A stretch of DNA of 64,000 nucleotides from contig BLAL01000208.1 in the NCBI GenBank assembly GCA_015698045.1, positions 682,001 through 746,000 on the forward strand, written 5' to 3'. Positions 46,137-57,411 of the stretch are shown one piece after another (position 1 is the first letter of the stretch; each line of letters starts with the position of its first letter). The DNA comes from Rhizophagus clarus (Eukaryota; Glomeromycota; Glomeromycetes; Glomerales; Glomeraceae). A program made the position numbers and the translations under genes. Under the pieces are notes generated by a model, which saw nothing but the letters and a program-made list of their open reading frames with translations, did no database searches and was not told where the DNA came from.

Positions 46137-47304
46137 GCTAAATAAATAACATTTCACAATAAAATAATTTATTGTTCTTTTTGTATTTTTTGTTAATTTT
46201 TAAATAATATTTCATAATTTATAAACACTAAATGCAAATATTTAACGTATAATCCCATAATACTACTCATAATTAAGAAAACGCTTAGAATATTAATCTT
46301 TAATATCATCTCATAAGAAAATCGATCAACTTAAAGAATCAAATAATAATAAATAATTTTATTACATAACATTTCTTTTGTGTATATAATACGCAATGAT
46401 TTTCCGCTCAAGATTTATAGAATCTACATAGAACCATCATGAAAATCTAGATTTTCGTGACAAAACACAGTATTTCAAGGTTGTCACACATGGATTAGCA
46501 TCAGTAGATTTTTAAAAATATTTTTTATATATCATATATTTCTTACACTTACTTTGAAATCAATATATCAACCTAAGTACTATTTAATATTTGTATAATT
46601 ATTAACATTATATTTAATATTTATTCTAAACATAATATAATTTCATAATAAAAAGAAAGCGATAAATTTTCGTTCCATATTTTCTCTGTTTTCAATTTCT
46701 GATTTACTACTTCATCATTTTCAGCAAAGTCGATTAAGTTCAATTAAAAGATGAAGCTTCTAAAGAACTTCATAAAGAACTTTCCGAGGAGGCTCGTAAA
46801 ATCTTTACAAAGCTTAAGAGCTTGGTGAAAGTATTTGGAGTCTTTATGAAAGTCATTGTAAAGTTTTCTTCTGTAAGTTAAATAAGGTCGGTTAGTTCTT
46901 TACCAAATGATTGTTTCAATTTTATTGTATTTGTTCCGCGGTTTGGATCGACTGGTTCAAACCACGGTTCAAGCTGATTCTCAATCTTTTATATGGGTCA
47001 ATATTAGAAATGAATAAAATATTTTTTATTTTTTGAAAATTATAATGCACCCTTGAACTGCATGCCGAACCGATACCATCTCTATATAAACCATATAACA
47101 AATTATTATAAAGACGTTTTTACTTCGCTTTTTTTACTTGAAACTCTAGGCTCCAATATATATAAATAATAATTAAAGTAAGTTTTTAAAAAAGCAATAG
47201 TATAACTAAAATAATAATAACTGATAATGAAAATATTAAAAATAAAAAGCAATCTTTATAATTTTTGTTTTTTTTTATAAAAACTAATATAAATCAATTT
47301 TAAT
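46137..47304. other. AT-rich spacer with one short open stretch
   Basis: A 47-codon open piece at about 46733-46875 (plus) reads KDEASKELHKELSEEARKIF and onward. It is helical in character and may be an exon relic. A palindrome GAAAATCTAGATTTTC is at 46441-46456. Nothing else is recognised. Confidence 0.35.
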
Positions 47305-47610
47305 TTAATTTATATTATTGCTTTTGAATTGCGAGCGTGAAACTACATGTAAGAATATGAGTGAAGTCGATTTCTTAGAATATAAAAGAAATCTTAAGAC
47401 TAAACTACTAGACAACCCTTCCAATCGATGTAAAAATGAGTTATTCTTGTCGAATATGCCTCCGATCAAAGATCTGCGGGGTGAATAATAACTATCAGAT
47501 AGCTGGCTATGAACAGAGTGAATAGATGGAAGCAAACCTCCCACACTTGTATTGCGCATGCATTTAATAAAGTACCTTGAAGATTCTTCATTCTTATCAG
47601 CAAACATCAC
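47305..47610 (-). CDS. Small hypothetical ORF, 101 aa
   Basis: Opens MMFADKNEESSRYFIKCM and contains LPSIHSVHSQLSDSYYSPRR. Base composition is less AT-rich than the flanks, which suggests either a real small gene or imported sequence. No domain, signal peptide or membrane segment is recognised. It lies directly beside a perfect hairpin at 47616-47658, a setting often seen with mobile elements. It may equally be a chance frame. Confidence 0.25.
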   Translation of the reverse strand: MMFADKNEESSRYFIKCMRNTSVGGLLPSIHSVHSQLSDSYYSPRRSLIGGIFDKNNSFLHRLEGLSSSLVLRFLLYSKKSTSLIFLHVVSRSQFKSNNIN

Positions 47611-47615
47611 CTGAT

Positions 47616-47658
47616 ATTTAATGGTTATTCGGCACTTCGTGCCGAATAACTATTAAAT
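47616..47658. repeat. Long near-perfect hairpin
   Basis: The left arm, ATTTAAT plus GTTATTCGGCAC, pairs with GTGCCGAATAAC plus ATTAAAT around a 3-nt loop (TTC), with one mismatch between the two stem blocks. The core GGCACTTCGTGCC is GC-rich in an AT-rich setting. Candidates are a transposon-end palindrome, a terminator-like hairpin or a small RNA precursor. Confidence 0.8.
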
Positions 47659-47930
47659 ACGGAGCACGAGCTTATCTAGTTAAAATTTTTTTCTTACAAA
47701 GCACATGATCATATTTTTTTATTGATAGCGTGTTGAAACGTATATCTATATCACGTGATTATAATTTTACTTAGGCAAATATTTAATATCTCACACGAAT
47801 ATATTGTAATGTGATTTTTTGATTTTTCCGTCTGGATCAATAAATCGGTATTTTTTTTTGTCTTTCAAAATACTTTAATTAAAACAGCAAAGCTGCTGCT
47901 ACGATAAGTAATTAAAATGTTGAATGAGTA

Positions 47931-48660
47931 ATGGAGCATTTAAAAGTTCTTACTAATCCCCTTTCATACTATGATAACGCAGTTAAAAAAACTGGACACA
48001 CAACAATAAAATCACTTTATGAAGAAATTAAGGAAATATACATAATGCAAATCCTTAGAAAGAGTTTTATCGCTATATTTTCAAGAAAATCAGGTTCAGA
48101 AGGTAGAACAAATAAAACAAGAATGACGTAAATTTGCATTTTTCATAATTCCTCAATTTATTTATACTTGAAGAGCAAGATGAGACTCAACTTGGTGCTC
48201 TTATAGCAATTGATGAGAATTAATTAGGACTATATGACACTCCATAATTGATAAAGGCCAAAGTTGACAAATCTAAGTTTATCTACAGATTTAATGAAAT
48301 TATTGAAAGACTCGGAAAATTCGAGAATTGAAAAAAAAAACCTATTCATTCTTATGTAATTGGATTAAAATTTTTATTCAAGAATAACGGTAAGAATAAT
48401 TTTGCATATTAAATGTTTTAATAATAATAACAGGTAACACAGAATTTCTACTGTAGTTCTAGCAGTTGGATCGTACAATTTCACATAGTTGAAAATGATC
48501 AGAGCTTTTTGGTAAATCGATGATGTCCAATGGAAGAATATAAATGAAGTTTATAACTTACCAGCCGAATACAAGAATTTCTTAGTGTTAATTGATCATC
48601 GAACTATGAGACTTCAACTAATTACAAACATCACGATTATCCGAAGATCTCAAGCTAGGA
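47931..48660 (+). pseudogene. Decayed coding fragments of unknown family
   Basis: Protein-like pieces on the plus strand: 47931-48131 (NPLSYYDNAVKKTGHTTIKS), then in another frame EEQDETQLGALIAIDEN near 48170-48225 and FIYRFNEIIERLGKFEN near 48280-48330. Stops lie between them. Intron-like GTAAG sites are present but do not rescue one frame. The family is not recognised. Confidence 0.35.
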
Positions 48661-48904
48661 ATAAGTATTAGCGATTTTGACTATAACAGCAGAACAATGT
48701 AATAAGTAATGGTGTCATGCATAAATGAATACACGTGGTATGACATTAAAGTACATTATAAATAAAAATATATTGCATATGTATCAGAAAATGAGGGAGT
48801 GTCATTTAAAAAAGAATTTTTGAATAATTTGCTTTGTTTTTACATAGCAATAAAAAAATCTTGACCAATTTTCGTCCAAATAATAAATAACACGACCATG
48901 AATA

Positions 48905-49440
48905 CAAGGTGATCAGCGTTACAAATTGTAATGCGCTCTGTTTTTTAACATAACGACCGTGATACTCCTGTGGTCATCCGATCAAATTGTGCGACAATCA
49001 ATTTCTCGTATAAATAACCCGCATTCAAAAACTTATTAACTCTGCAGAACCACAAAACCATATACCGCGACTTAAATAACTGATCGGTATCACGTTTATT
49101 CAAGGTTAAGTATTCATTAATATTGGTGTTAGTATCTGTTCGATGTATACGCGCGCCAAGCCCAGTCAGGAGATTCAACACGAAAGGGCGGATTACTTGG
49201 TTAGACAGAAAGGATGCTGTGATACTAACGCTACTTGCAAAGCCTCCGTATTCTCGGAAAAGACTTATTTCTAGGAGAGTATCGGTGAGGTCCACTCTTA
49301 CGCCTGAACGTTCAACGCGAAAAGACAGCTAGAGTTAATGTTAGGGATTGCCTCGAACTGTCTGTGTTCAACCGCATGACTGCGACCAAGAACTTGTTCA
49401 TACAAAAGAATATTTGTGTGTGTATATGTTGGTATCGTTG
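48905..49440. other. Composition island, GC-richer than surroundings
   Basis: The stretch differs sharply in base use from its neighbours and is open on both strands: 116 codons minus (48945-49295) and 69 codons plus (49123-49332). Neither product is recognised. The tail near 49340-49440 (…CTGTGTTCAACCGCATGACT…, ending before TGGTATCGTTGG) resembles a retroelement leader or LTR with a possible primer-binding-like TGGT. No second LTR is seen in the window. I treat it as a likely solo fragment of a mobile element. Confidence 0.3.
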
Positions 49441-49477
49441 GTTAACAAGACGCATCTTTTGCAAAAAAAAAAATTAG

Positions 49478-49915
49478 ATGGGCAAAATAGTCAATTTCAC
49501 GCTTGATCCAAACCTCTGCCAGCCAAATTCGAGAATTAGCCAATTCTTCTATAAAACACTCTTGATGAAATGGAATAATCTTGAACTTTTTACAAAATTT
49601 ATATATAACGAGAAACCTAATACGACGCCACAAGAAATATTAGATATTTATAACAAAAGCCTTATTAATATCACATCGATCAAATATGTCGATTATGATG
49701 TCATTCATCATGTTCGCAGAATTTATGAACAGAAGAATGTATGGTTTTTATTGTTGTATTTGGCAATATTTTCTCATCTCTACCTGATTAACTTGTCTCA
49801 AATGATATTATCAGCGAACACAATGTTTGAAGATAATTGGGGATTCCTTACTAAATATAAGAAGATTACGAGCGAAAGTAAGTATCATTACATTGGTGTG
49901 TTGAAGCATTTTTAA
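49478..49915 (+). CDS. Hypothetical ORF, possible 5' exon of the following gene
   Basis: 145 codons beginning MGKIVNFTLDPNLCQPNS. A good donor (GAAA|GTAAGT) lies at about 49892, after KKITSE. Joining it to the next exon at 50247 does not keep frame, so either an intervening exon exists or this is a separate small gene. It has gene-like composition and one hydrophobic patch (FLLLYLAIFSHLYLI). No family recognised. Confidence 0.4.
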   Translation: MGKIVNFTLDPNLCQPNSRISQFFYKTLLMKWNNLELFTKFIYNEKPNTTPQEILDIYNKSLINITSIKYVDYDVIHHVRRIYEQKNVWFLLLYLAIFSHLYLINLSQMILSANTMFEDNWGFLTKYKKITSESKYHYIGVLKHF

Positions 49916-50246
49916 TAAGACATTATTTTTAAAGTAGTATGTTTATCCATAATGTTTTATCGTTAATGCCTTCTTTTGAATTATAAAAGACTGTAACAAT
50001 TAGAACTATTAAAGTAGGACAAATAGAAATATTGTCTTATCAATACATGAACTGCTAAGAAAGATCTTTATTAACATTCCTTTTTTTAAAAAAAAGAGTA
50101 GTAAAATAAGAGTAAAAATACCAGATGAAACACGATGAGATCTCTAAACAGCAAAGATAGATAACCAAATGAACAAAAAGAATATACTATCGTTTATTTG
50201 TTACTCTTACGCCTAGTTTGTTGATATTCGTTTCATTCTTTCATAG

Positions 50247-52176
50247 GATTGGGATGATGAGGCCGATAATTTCTTTCAAGCAAATTCATCAGGACAACAA
50301 TCGGAAATCACAGGCATAAACAACATGGAAGACGAGGTATGGCCTTCACATTAGATGGAGTGTTCAGTCATCACGATGTTCAATTAAGATCAAATGATTG
50401 CATTCTTTTTTTAGGAATCACAGGACCATGATTCAGAAAAAAGTAGTTTAGACATATCAGATCATAAGGTAAATTATATCCGGCAGATTTTGTTAACTAT
50501 AAATGTTTATTATTCTCACAACCATTTATTACTCTTGAAGGAGGTTACTAATGATCAAGAAGAGATGAAGGAGGCAACCAGTGATAGTGACAAAGAGGTG
50601 AAGAAGGCGATCAATGATAAAGTGGAAATGAGCGAGAAAAATCGAGAGAAGATTATGAAAGCATATAGGGAAATGGATAAAAAATATATGTGGAAGCTTT
50701 CATCTGGCAGGATAGTTGAAGAGGAGTTATATAAGCTGGGAAAAGAGCAGCAGTTCGAGCAGTTGGTATTCATGCATGAGATTATGTACGTGTAAGAATA
50801 ACTGTAATAAATTTTATTTTTTGTTTCGTAGTGCCATTCATTCCTTTATTCTTGATGTTGAAGATAAGTTAATTATGGAACATTTCACCCGGGAAGAACT
50901 TGAAGAGATAGATAGCACACCTATTCCGGAGGTACCCGAACTCCCAAAAGAAGTCGACAATTTTTTATGTAAATTTCTTGGCAAGGTAATAAATATTCTA
51001 CTTACATGTCACTAGTAAACATACTGTATGTATATACTCTAATAAGTCAATGCTTTTTTCTCTTCTGTTGTAGACAAACTTGAATGAGATCCGACAGACA
51101 ATAAAAGAGTCGATGTTTGGTAATGATTATAATCGTGAAAAGCATCATGACGTAGATTATATATGCCTTGCTTTATATTCTTTGTAAATAGCCCTTTTTT
51201 AATTTGTTCGTCAGGGTTTGTGAAGACTGTTGCGCCTATAGTGAACTAATAAAAAGTGAATCTAATTAAAGGGTGAAAGAAATAGAAAATGGTAATCTCA
51301 AGGACACGAACCTCGAAAATTGGTATAACTGCCATGTATGGAATGCAATATTTGACCAAGCTTTCGGAGATATGGTGGCTGTTGTCAGGTAATTTTCATC
51401 TTTAGGTAAAGTAGCTTTTTGATCTTACTCAAGTTTTTTTTATGATTAAGGAATGAAGGTGCAAGTATATCAAGAGTAACACGAAAAAATGAAAATGCAA
51501 AAGGGAAATCAAGTGAACGTCATAAAATCGGTCGCAGAGGGAGTTGGATTCTTAGTGCTGTTAGTACCGGCAACAAAGATGAGTTTGATTGGATTGATAA
51601 ATATGGGACAAAGTACTTTAGAGAAATAGGTTTAAAACTCCCTAAGACGCTCAAAGACATGCTAGTAAATTTGATAGAAAGAGTAAATTGGAACGAGGAG
51701 GTGCGAAAAAAAATACAAACAGTAGGTATTATTTATGGAGGTATGTGTCAGAATTTGAGATTTGTTTTCAAACGCTCGTTGTTAATCAACACGTTGACTC
51801 TGTAATAGGGCTCACGATGACAATAGTATATGCCGACAATCCTGAAGGTTATATCTGCAGATTTCGGCGATGCGACCTGATGGAAGTTCCAGATACAGTA
51901 GAAAATTTTGATTCCGTTTTGACTATCTTGGCGTCTATTCTGAATGCGAAGGTTAGATTCATGTTTTTGTTCTGTTTCATTATCGTTATACAACATTGAC
52001 ATATTTATAAATGTTAGTCTGTAGTCCAAGAGACGGTAAAGATGGTTCAAACAGGAAGATATATTACAAAATCATTCAAGAATGTCGGGCTCCGAAAACG
52101 ACCTCGAGATGAGGGTCAGCACCAGTTACCCGCGTGCATGTCAACCCCGAAGAAAATAAAATATGCGCTAAAGTGA
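50247..52176 (+). CDS. Uncharacterised Rhizophagus-expanded family protein, nine exons
   Basis: Exons 50247-50336, 50415-50468, 50541-50791, 50832-50985, 51074-51183, 51272-51388, 51451-51740, 51809-51951 and 52018-52176 join in frame (456 codons including stop); the 5' end is unresolved. Recognisable family landmarks in order: MDKKYMWKLSSGRIVEEELY, IHSFILDVEDK, WYNCHVWNAIFDQ, KIGRRGSWIL, LKLPKTLKDML, YADNPEGYICR and DLMEVPDTVENF, then a basic tail with TPKKIK (possible nuclear signal). An alternative acceptor at 51214 would bring in a TAA at 51267; the acceptor at 51271 avoids it and restores family sequence. From recall, relatives often read RRGDWIL, so the Ser here may be a change at a conserved acidic site. 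Biochemical role unknown; a nuclease-like fold is only a guess. Confidence 0.7.
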
Positions 52177-53528
52177 ATACCAGATGATCATATCCTGCGT
52201 CGCCATGCACAGGATCACCAAACGCTGAGCGAAATGAAATAATATCGAGGAAATTCATGTTGTGTCACTTTTAGCTTGATCTTTTTATATGAGGTTATAA
52301 CCCTAATCATTTAAATAAATTCATGATTCTGGTCAAAATTATTTAATGTTTCGTGGATAAAATATATCATGCGATATTATAAATTTGTAATTCTGGCTGA
52401 CATTATAACATTATAAATTGATCTTGAATGATTCAAATTGTAAACTTTAATCCTGCGGATTATTTCAATTTTTCAAATAGTCAAATGACCCCATACATAA
52501 ACACGTGACTTAGCAAATGTCAGTTTATAATTACTTCCAATTCTTCCAAATTCCAATTCCAATTCATTGGAAGCTTCCATACGCGTGATTATAATATTAT
52601 TATGTTACTCTGATTCTATTTTTACTAATTCGGGTTACGATTGGTTAGGTGTTACAACAATCATAAATTAAAAATTGGTCCACATGAAAATGAATGGATT
52701 TTGGTGTGACCACATTGTCAGTCGTCTTTCATTTATTTTTCCTTGATTTTTTATTATCTCATATAATAGCTATTTTTAGATTCTTAAATATATAAAATCA
52801 TGAATTATAGGTGATTCTCTACCTCAAGAAAAGAATACGTTTTCATTTGTAATTATGTAAATTTTCTTAATTTTTTTTTCTCAGTATTTTTGCTTAGCTG
52901 ATCAATTCCATAATGTAACACTCGAAACCTTACTATCTTACCAAGGAAGGTTATGAATGTAATCATGTAACAAATAATTTTAATATATTTTTAGAAATAA
53001 AAAATATCTGGTCCCCTAAGAATCAACAGTAATTATTTTAATCAATTCAAATTTGACGAGAACAAAGCATAATGTTGACCAAAATTTGTCGTTAAAAATG
53101 ATCTTTATGAGATAACGAAACAAGTCCCATTTTATAAACTACCGATGACACTTACCGACGATTTATAATAATGTAAGTTTGGAACGGTGAATATCGCCGG
53201 AGAAAGAAATGTTTCGGTTACCATTCTATTCAAGTAATTTTTAAAAGAATTAGGTTTAAAAAGATTTTTCTAAAAGAAAAAAGCAATTTTTATTAACTTG
53301 ATACTAACTTGATTGCCAAGTTGCAAAGATTTTAGCCCCACAGCCACGCACACTGCAATGTTTACATATTTATTTACACAATGGAAATCCCTTGGTAATC
53401 AATTTATTAAAAAGGTAGTACCTTTTTCAGCCATTAAAAATTATAAAAAAGGGGTTTGATTAATAAAGTAAAGGAAAAAAAAAAAATTTTTTTTCCTCCT
53501 TTCTTTCTATACTCACTTGTTTTAAAAC
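52177..53528. other. Spacer between divergent gene contexts
   Basis: AT-rich. A 'ccaattccaattc' microrepeat lies at about 52540-52570. The last 100 bp are A- then T-rich with a CT-rich leader directly before the F-box ATG (53490-53528). No other gene seen. Confidence 0.5.
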
Positions 53529-55073
53529 ATGTTATTATTAAAAGAAATTGTTTTAAATATTGTTGAATTTCTTAAAGATGATAGAGCGACTTTACATTCA
53601 TGTATTTTAGTTAATAGAGAATGGTGCAAAATTGTTATTCCTATTTTATGGAATGATACGTTTAGAAGACTTAAACCGTTCAATAATAATGGACAATCTA
53701 TTGAAGGAAAACAAATAATTTCTACTTATACCAAATTATTATCAGAGGAATCAAGAAATTTACTTAAAAAATATGGAATTAAATTAGTTAATAACAGAAA
53801 AAAACCATTATTTAATTATTCAGAATTTTTACGACATTTAGATGCTTATTATTTAAAAGTTTATGTTAGATCATGGTTTTATTTTACAACGAGAGATGAT
53901 ATGGACATTGCGAGAAAGAATTATAAGACAGAACAAGTTCAAGTAATGTCATTCGTCTTATTAAATCATTTTTTAGAACAAACTCCATGTTTAATTTCTT
54001 TAAAAGTTGCGAGTACAGACATCACTGAAGCAATTATTAAAGCTTTAATAGATAATCCACAAGCAGGAAGATGTTTATCAAATTTAAAAAGTTTTAAACA
54101 ACATTATAATGTTCATCCAGTATCTACCAATTTATTTTCACAATTGTCTGGACACGCTTGGAATATTCAAAATATAGATGTTGCTATACAAACTGAAATA
54201 TCAGAATTATCGACATTAATCTTTAATCAAAAAAATTTAAAAAGATTAACAATTCGTAATAAAAACGTTGTTTTTGGATCTCGGATGTGTAAAAATTATG
54301 CCTTATCAAATAAAATTAAGGAAATAGCGCCTGCGATATCACATCAATCAACTTCAATGACTCATTTAAAATTGGAATCTATTAAATTTCCTTTAGGGTC
54401 GCTTAATCAATTTAAAAATTTAATTGAATTAGAATTAAAATTATGTGGTTATAATCAAGAAGATTTAAATACTTTTACCCAAATTTCATTAGATAATTTA
54501 GAAATATTCATATTTGAAAGTAAATATCCTATTTATTTAAAATCATTTGTTGATCTAATAAGAAATTCGGGTAAAAATTTAAGAAAATTAACATTACATG
54601 GATGTCAAATCGAAGATCCTGAAAATGCTCAAAAATTGATAATTTCTTTAACAAAATTTTCACCAAATTTAGTTTATTATGATGGTCCGATATTAAAAGA
54701 TAATACTTTTGAATTAGAAACCATGTTAGATCAATGCACTCAATTACATACTCTTTTATTACATCCTTCTATTTCAAGATGTTATTCTCCTATTCCTTCA
54801 ATTGATTTTGATCCCTTATTTAATATTATTGCTCATAACAAATCTCATAAGTTAAAAAATTTATCTATAATTCATGCTTGGAAAATTTCAGAGGATGCTT
54901 TATTAGATTTTTTTGAAACTCATAAGAAAAAGAATATTGGTCCTATTCAATTTAATTATGAAAAAGATTGTACAGTATTTCCTGGTATTAGTACAATTTG
55001 TAGTAAATATAATGATTTTGGTGTTGGTTTAGATTGTAAAATTACTTATTATCCTAAATATTATTATCATTAG
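53529..55073 (+). CDS. F-box protein with LRR-like repeats, 514 aa
   Basis: A single exon. The F-box at about residues 1-40 (EIVLNIVEFLKDD, CILVNREWCKIVIPILWND) starts almost at the initiator Met, as usual in this family. Degenerate LRRs run through the rest (LKSFKQH, NLIELELKLCGY, NLRKLTLHGCQIEDPEN). It is only distantly related to the two F-box genes on the minus strand: different length, and no shared upstream block. It would act as a substrate adaptor of an SCF ubiquitin ligase; substrate unknown. AATAAATAAATAAA about 45 bp after the stop is a likely polyadenylation signal. Confidence 0.9.
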   Translation: MLLLKEIVLNIVEFLKDDRATLHSCILVNREWCKIVIPILWNDTFRRLKPFNNNGQSIEGKQIISTYTKLLSEESRNLLKKYGIKLVNNRKKPLFNYSEFLRHLDAYYLKVYVRSWFYFTTRDDMDIARKNYKTEQVQVMSFVLLNHFLEQTPCLISLKVASTDITEAIIKALIDNPQAGRCLSNLKSFKQHYNVHPVSTNLFSQLSGHAWNIQNIDVAIQTEISELSTLIFNQKNLKRLTIRNKNVVFGSRMCKNYALSNKIKEIAPAISHQSTSMTHLKLESIKFPLGSLNQFKNLIELELKLCGYNQEDLNTFTQISLDNLEIFIFESKYPIYLKSFVDLIRNSGKNLRKLTLHGCQIEDPENAQKLIISLTKFSPNLVYYDGPILKDNTFELETMLDQCTQLHTLLLHPSISRCYSPIPSIDFDPLFNIIAHNKSHKLKNLSIIHAWKISEDALLDFFETHKKKNIGPIQFNYEKDCTVFPGISTICSKYNDFGVGLDCKITYYPKYYYH

Positions 55074-56257
55074 ATTTATTTTTGTTGTAATTTATGTAAT
55101 TTAGTAATTGGAGAACAATAAATAAATAAATTGTGAGAAAAATTCATGTTAAAAATAATTAATGCGCACAACTGTGCATTATTGCTGGTAATCACTTAAT
55201 TAATTCCATGTTTTTAGTTGCGGTAGGATGATGAATTGTTAATTGCGTTAAGTTGATGTTTGTTTGGTTGGTGATTGTTCATATAAATTCATCGTAAAAA
55301 TTTTACACATATTTAAAAATTCTTAAATTTGATGTTGGTTTTCATGAAATTTTTTTCTCAAATAAGCAACTTTACTACTTTAATCCATTTTATAAAAGAC
55401 TGGTGATTTAATTTTGGATTTATTTGCGTGACATTTTACAAATATATTGATTTTCCTATATTTTACCACATTATACCAAATTTTCCATACTGAATAATTC
55501 GGTATGAATTTTCTTATAATGAAGGCTTGACAAATTGTAGATCATTTTTTAAGGTCTGAGTTCCTACAAAATTTCTCTGTTCCTATAAGAAAAAATTTAA
55601 GAGATCACTTTTAAAAATAATTCTATTATTATTTTGGATTTTTTAGTTTGATTTATTAAATTCTTTACTATACTTTCTTACAAAAAGTATTCAAATAGAC
55701 TTTTTTTTTTAAATTTAAATTTCATTATTTTATTATTTAATAATTGTAAATAGATAAATTATATAGCTTATTAGATTTATTTCTAGAATTGTATCTTCAA
55801 AATCTGAAATAAGCATCTATTCCATTATTTTATATTACTAATTCTTCAGGTATTTTTCTTTAAAATTAGTTCAAAAAAATTAAATAAATATTAAAACCTA
55901 TTATAAAAAAAACTGTAACAAATAAAACTTAAATATTTAATAAAATATTATTATTAATATACTTTAAATATAATTTAACTTTAAAAACTTTTAATTATTT
56001 AAATATAAAAAGCTTTTATAATAACTTTAAAAAAATAATATAATCAAAAAATTGTTTGTTTGCAAATCTTTTTTTTTATTTTTTTTTTTTATGCAGTTTT
56101 ACAAAATTTTTAATTTTTTTTAAAAAAGAAAAAAACTGCTATAGTATCAAATTACTACTCTCTTTATAATAAACTTAGATATGGTAAATAATATAATATA
56201 ACAGATCATTTATCTAATACTAAAAATATTTTGCAATGTTTTTTTAAATTAATTTAA
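55074..56257. other. Highly AT-rich spacer
   Basis: No gene. A small inverted repeat (CATACTG…CGGTATG) lies at about 55487-55508. The sequence is dominated by A and T runs. Confidence 0.5.
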
Positions 56258-56609
56258 CAAAAAAATGTTGTAAAACGTTTTTTTTAAGTGTTTTTAGGGG
56301 CATGCCAGAAATCAGCTGATTTAATAGAGGTAACCTAAAAATCAGGTTTCTATGATTGGCTATAAATTATATAATATATATAATATATTATTATTATTTA
56401 TATATTAAAATAGTTTTTGCAATTATCTTGTCATTTAATAACTCAATTTAACTAAACTTTTTTTTATTTTGTAGGGCATATCAAAAGCTATAAAAAAAAG
56501 AATTCATAAAAATTGAATTATTAGATCACGAGTTATTTATACAAATATAATTATATATATTTTTTTAACCAATCAAAATGCAATCAGATAGGGAGTGGAG
56601 AGTAAGAGC

Positions 56610-56771
56610 CAGTGTTTGAAATTCAAAATAAAAAAATTTGTATTTTTGTGCAGAACTTTTATTTACTATGTGTGGCATTATATAAAATTATAAAAAAATG
56701 CACTTCTTAATGTGTAGAAGTTTAAAAGGAATGTGCGCGCGCACATTCTACACATTGAATTTCAACCACTG
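56610..56771. mobile_element. hAT-like MITE, 162 bp
   Basis: CAGTGTTTGAAATTCAA begins it and TTGAATTTCAACCACTG ends it. The flanks GTAAGAGC and ATAAGAGC match at 7 of 8 positions, fitting the 8-bp duplication of hAT elements. Inside is a hairpin: AATGTGTAGAA…TTCTACACATT around the 18-bp palindrome AATGTGCGCGCGCACATT. Confidence 0.7.
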
Positions 56772-56939
56772 ATAAGAGCTAAAAATGTTACCTGTAACTG
56801 TAATTATAAGACATAGTGTTGTAAGTAATAGGTTGCAACTTAGCTTCTTTGGAGTGCAAAAGTTGTAATGCCGTAATTGTGCTGTAATGTTGTAATTATG
56901 CCGTAATTATGATTGGCTTATTTTATATGAGATCATTAA

Positions 56940-57400
56940 TAAAATCATGGCTTTTTTTATTAACAAAAATCGCGACTTTGTTTTATTAATAAAATTGCGA
57001 CTTTGTTTTATTAATAAAATTGCGACTTTATTTTATTAATAAAATTGCGACTTTATTTTATTAATAAAATTGCAGCTTTATTTTATTAATAAAATTGTGG
57101 CTTTATTTTATTAATAAAATTGTGGCTTTATTTTATTAATAAAATCGCGGCTTTATTTTATTAATAAAATCGTGGCTATTTTTTATTAATAAAATCACGG
57201 CTTATTTTTTATTAATAAAATCGCAGCTTATTTTTATTAATAAATCATTTATTAACAAAATCGCAGCTTTTTTTTACTAATAAATCTAATAAATCGCAGC
57301 TTTTTTTATTAATAAAATTGTTTATTTATAAAATCGCAGCTTTCTTTATTAATAAAATCACAGTTTTCTTTATTAATAAAATCGCGGTTTTTTTTATTAA
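56940..57400. repeat. 25-bp tandem array with TTTATTAATAAA palindrome
   Basis: About 17 copies of a unit with TTTTATTAATAAAATYG and CGACTTT or CGGCTTT. Early copies are exactly 25 bp apart, later ones vary by one to four bases. Each unit carries the perfect palindrome TTTATTAATAAA. One frame reads FFINKIAV repeatedly, an effect of the repeat. Confidence 0.9.
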
Positions 57401-57411
57401 TATGTATTTAA

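Noticed and set aside
46925..47080. Possible inverted-repeat element with CCGCGGTTTGG and CCGAACCGATACC words
   Set aside because: The ends match too poorly and no flanking duplication is visible.
51267..51269. Nonsense mutation in the nine-exon gene
   Set aside because: An acceptor at 51271 removes the TAA, keeps frame and restores family-like sequence, so an intron is the simpler explanation.
52076..52258. 60-codon minus-strand ORF
   Set aside because: Antisense shadow of the last exon of the nine-exon gene.
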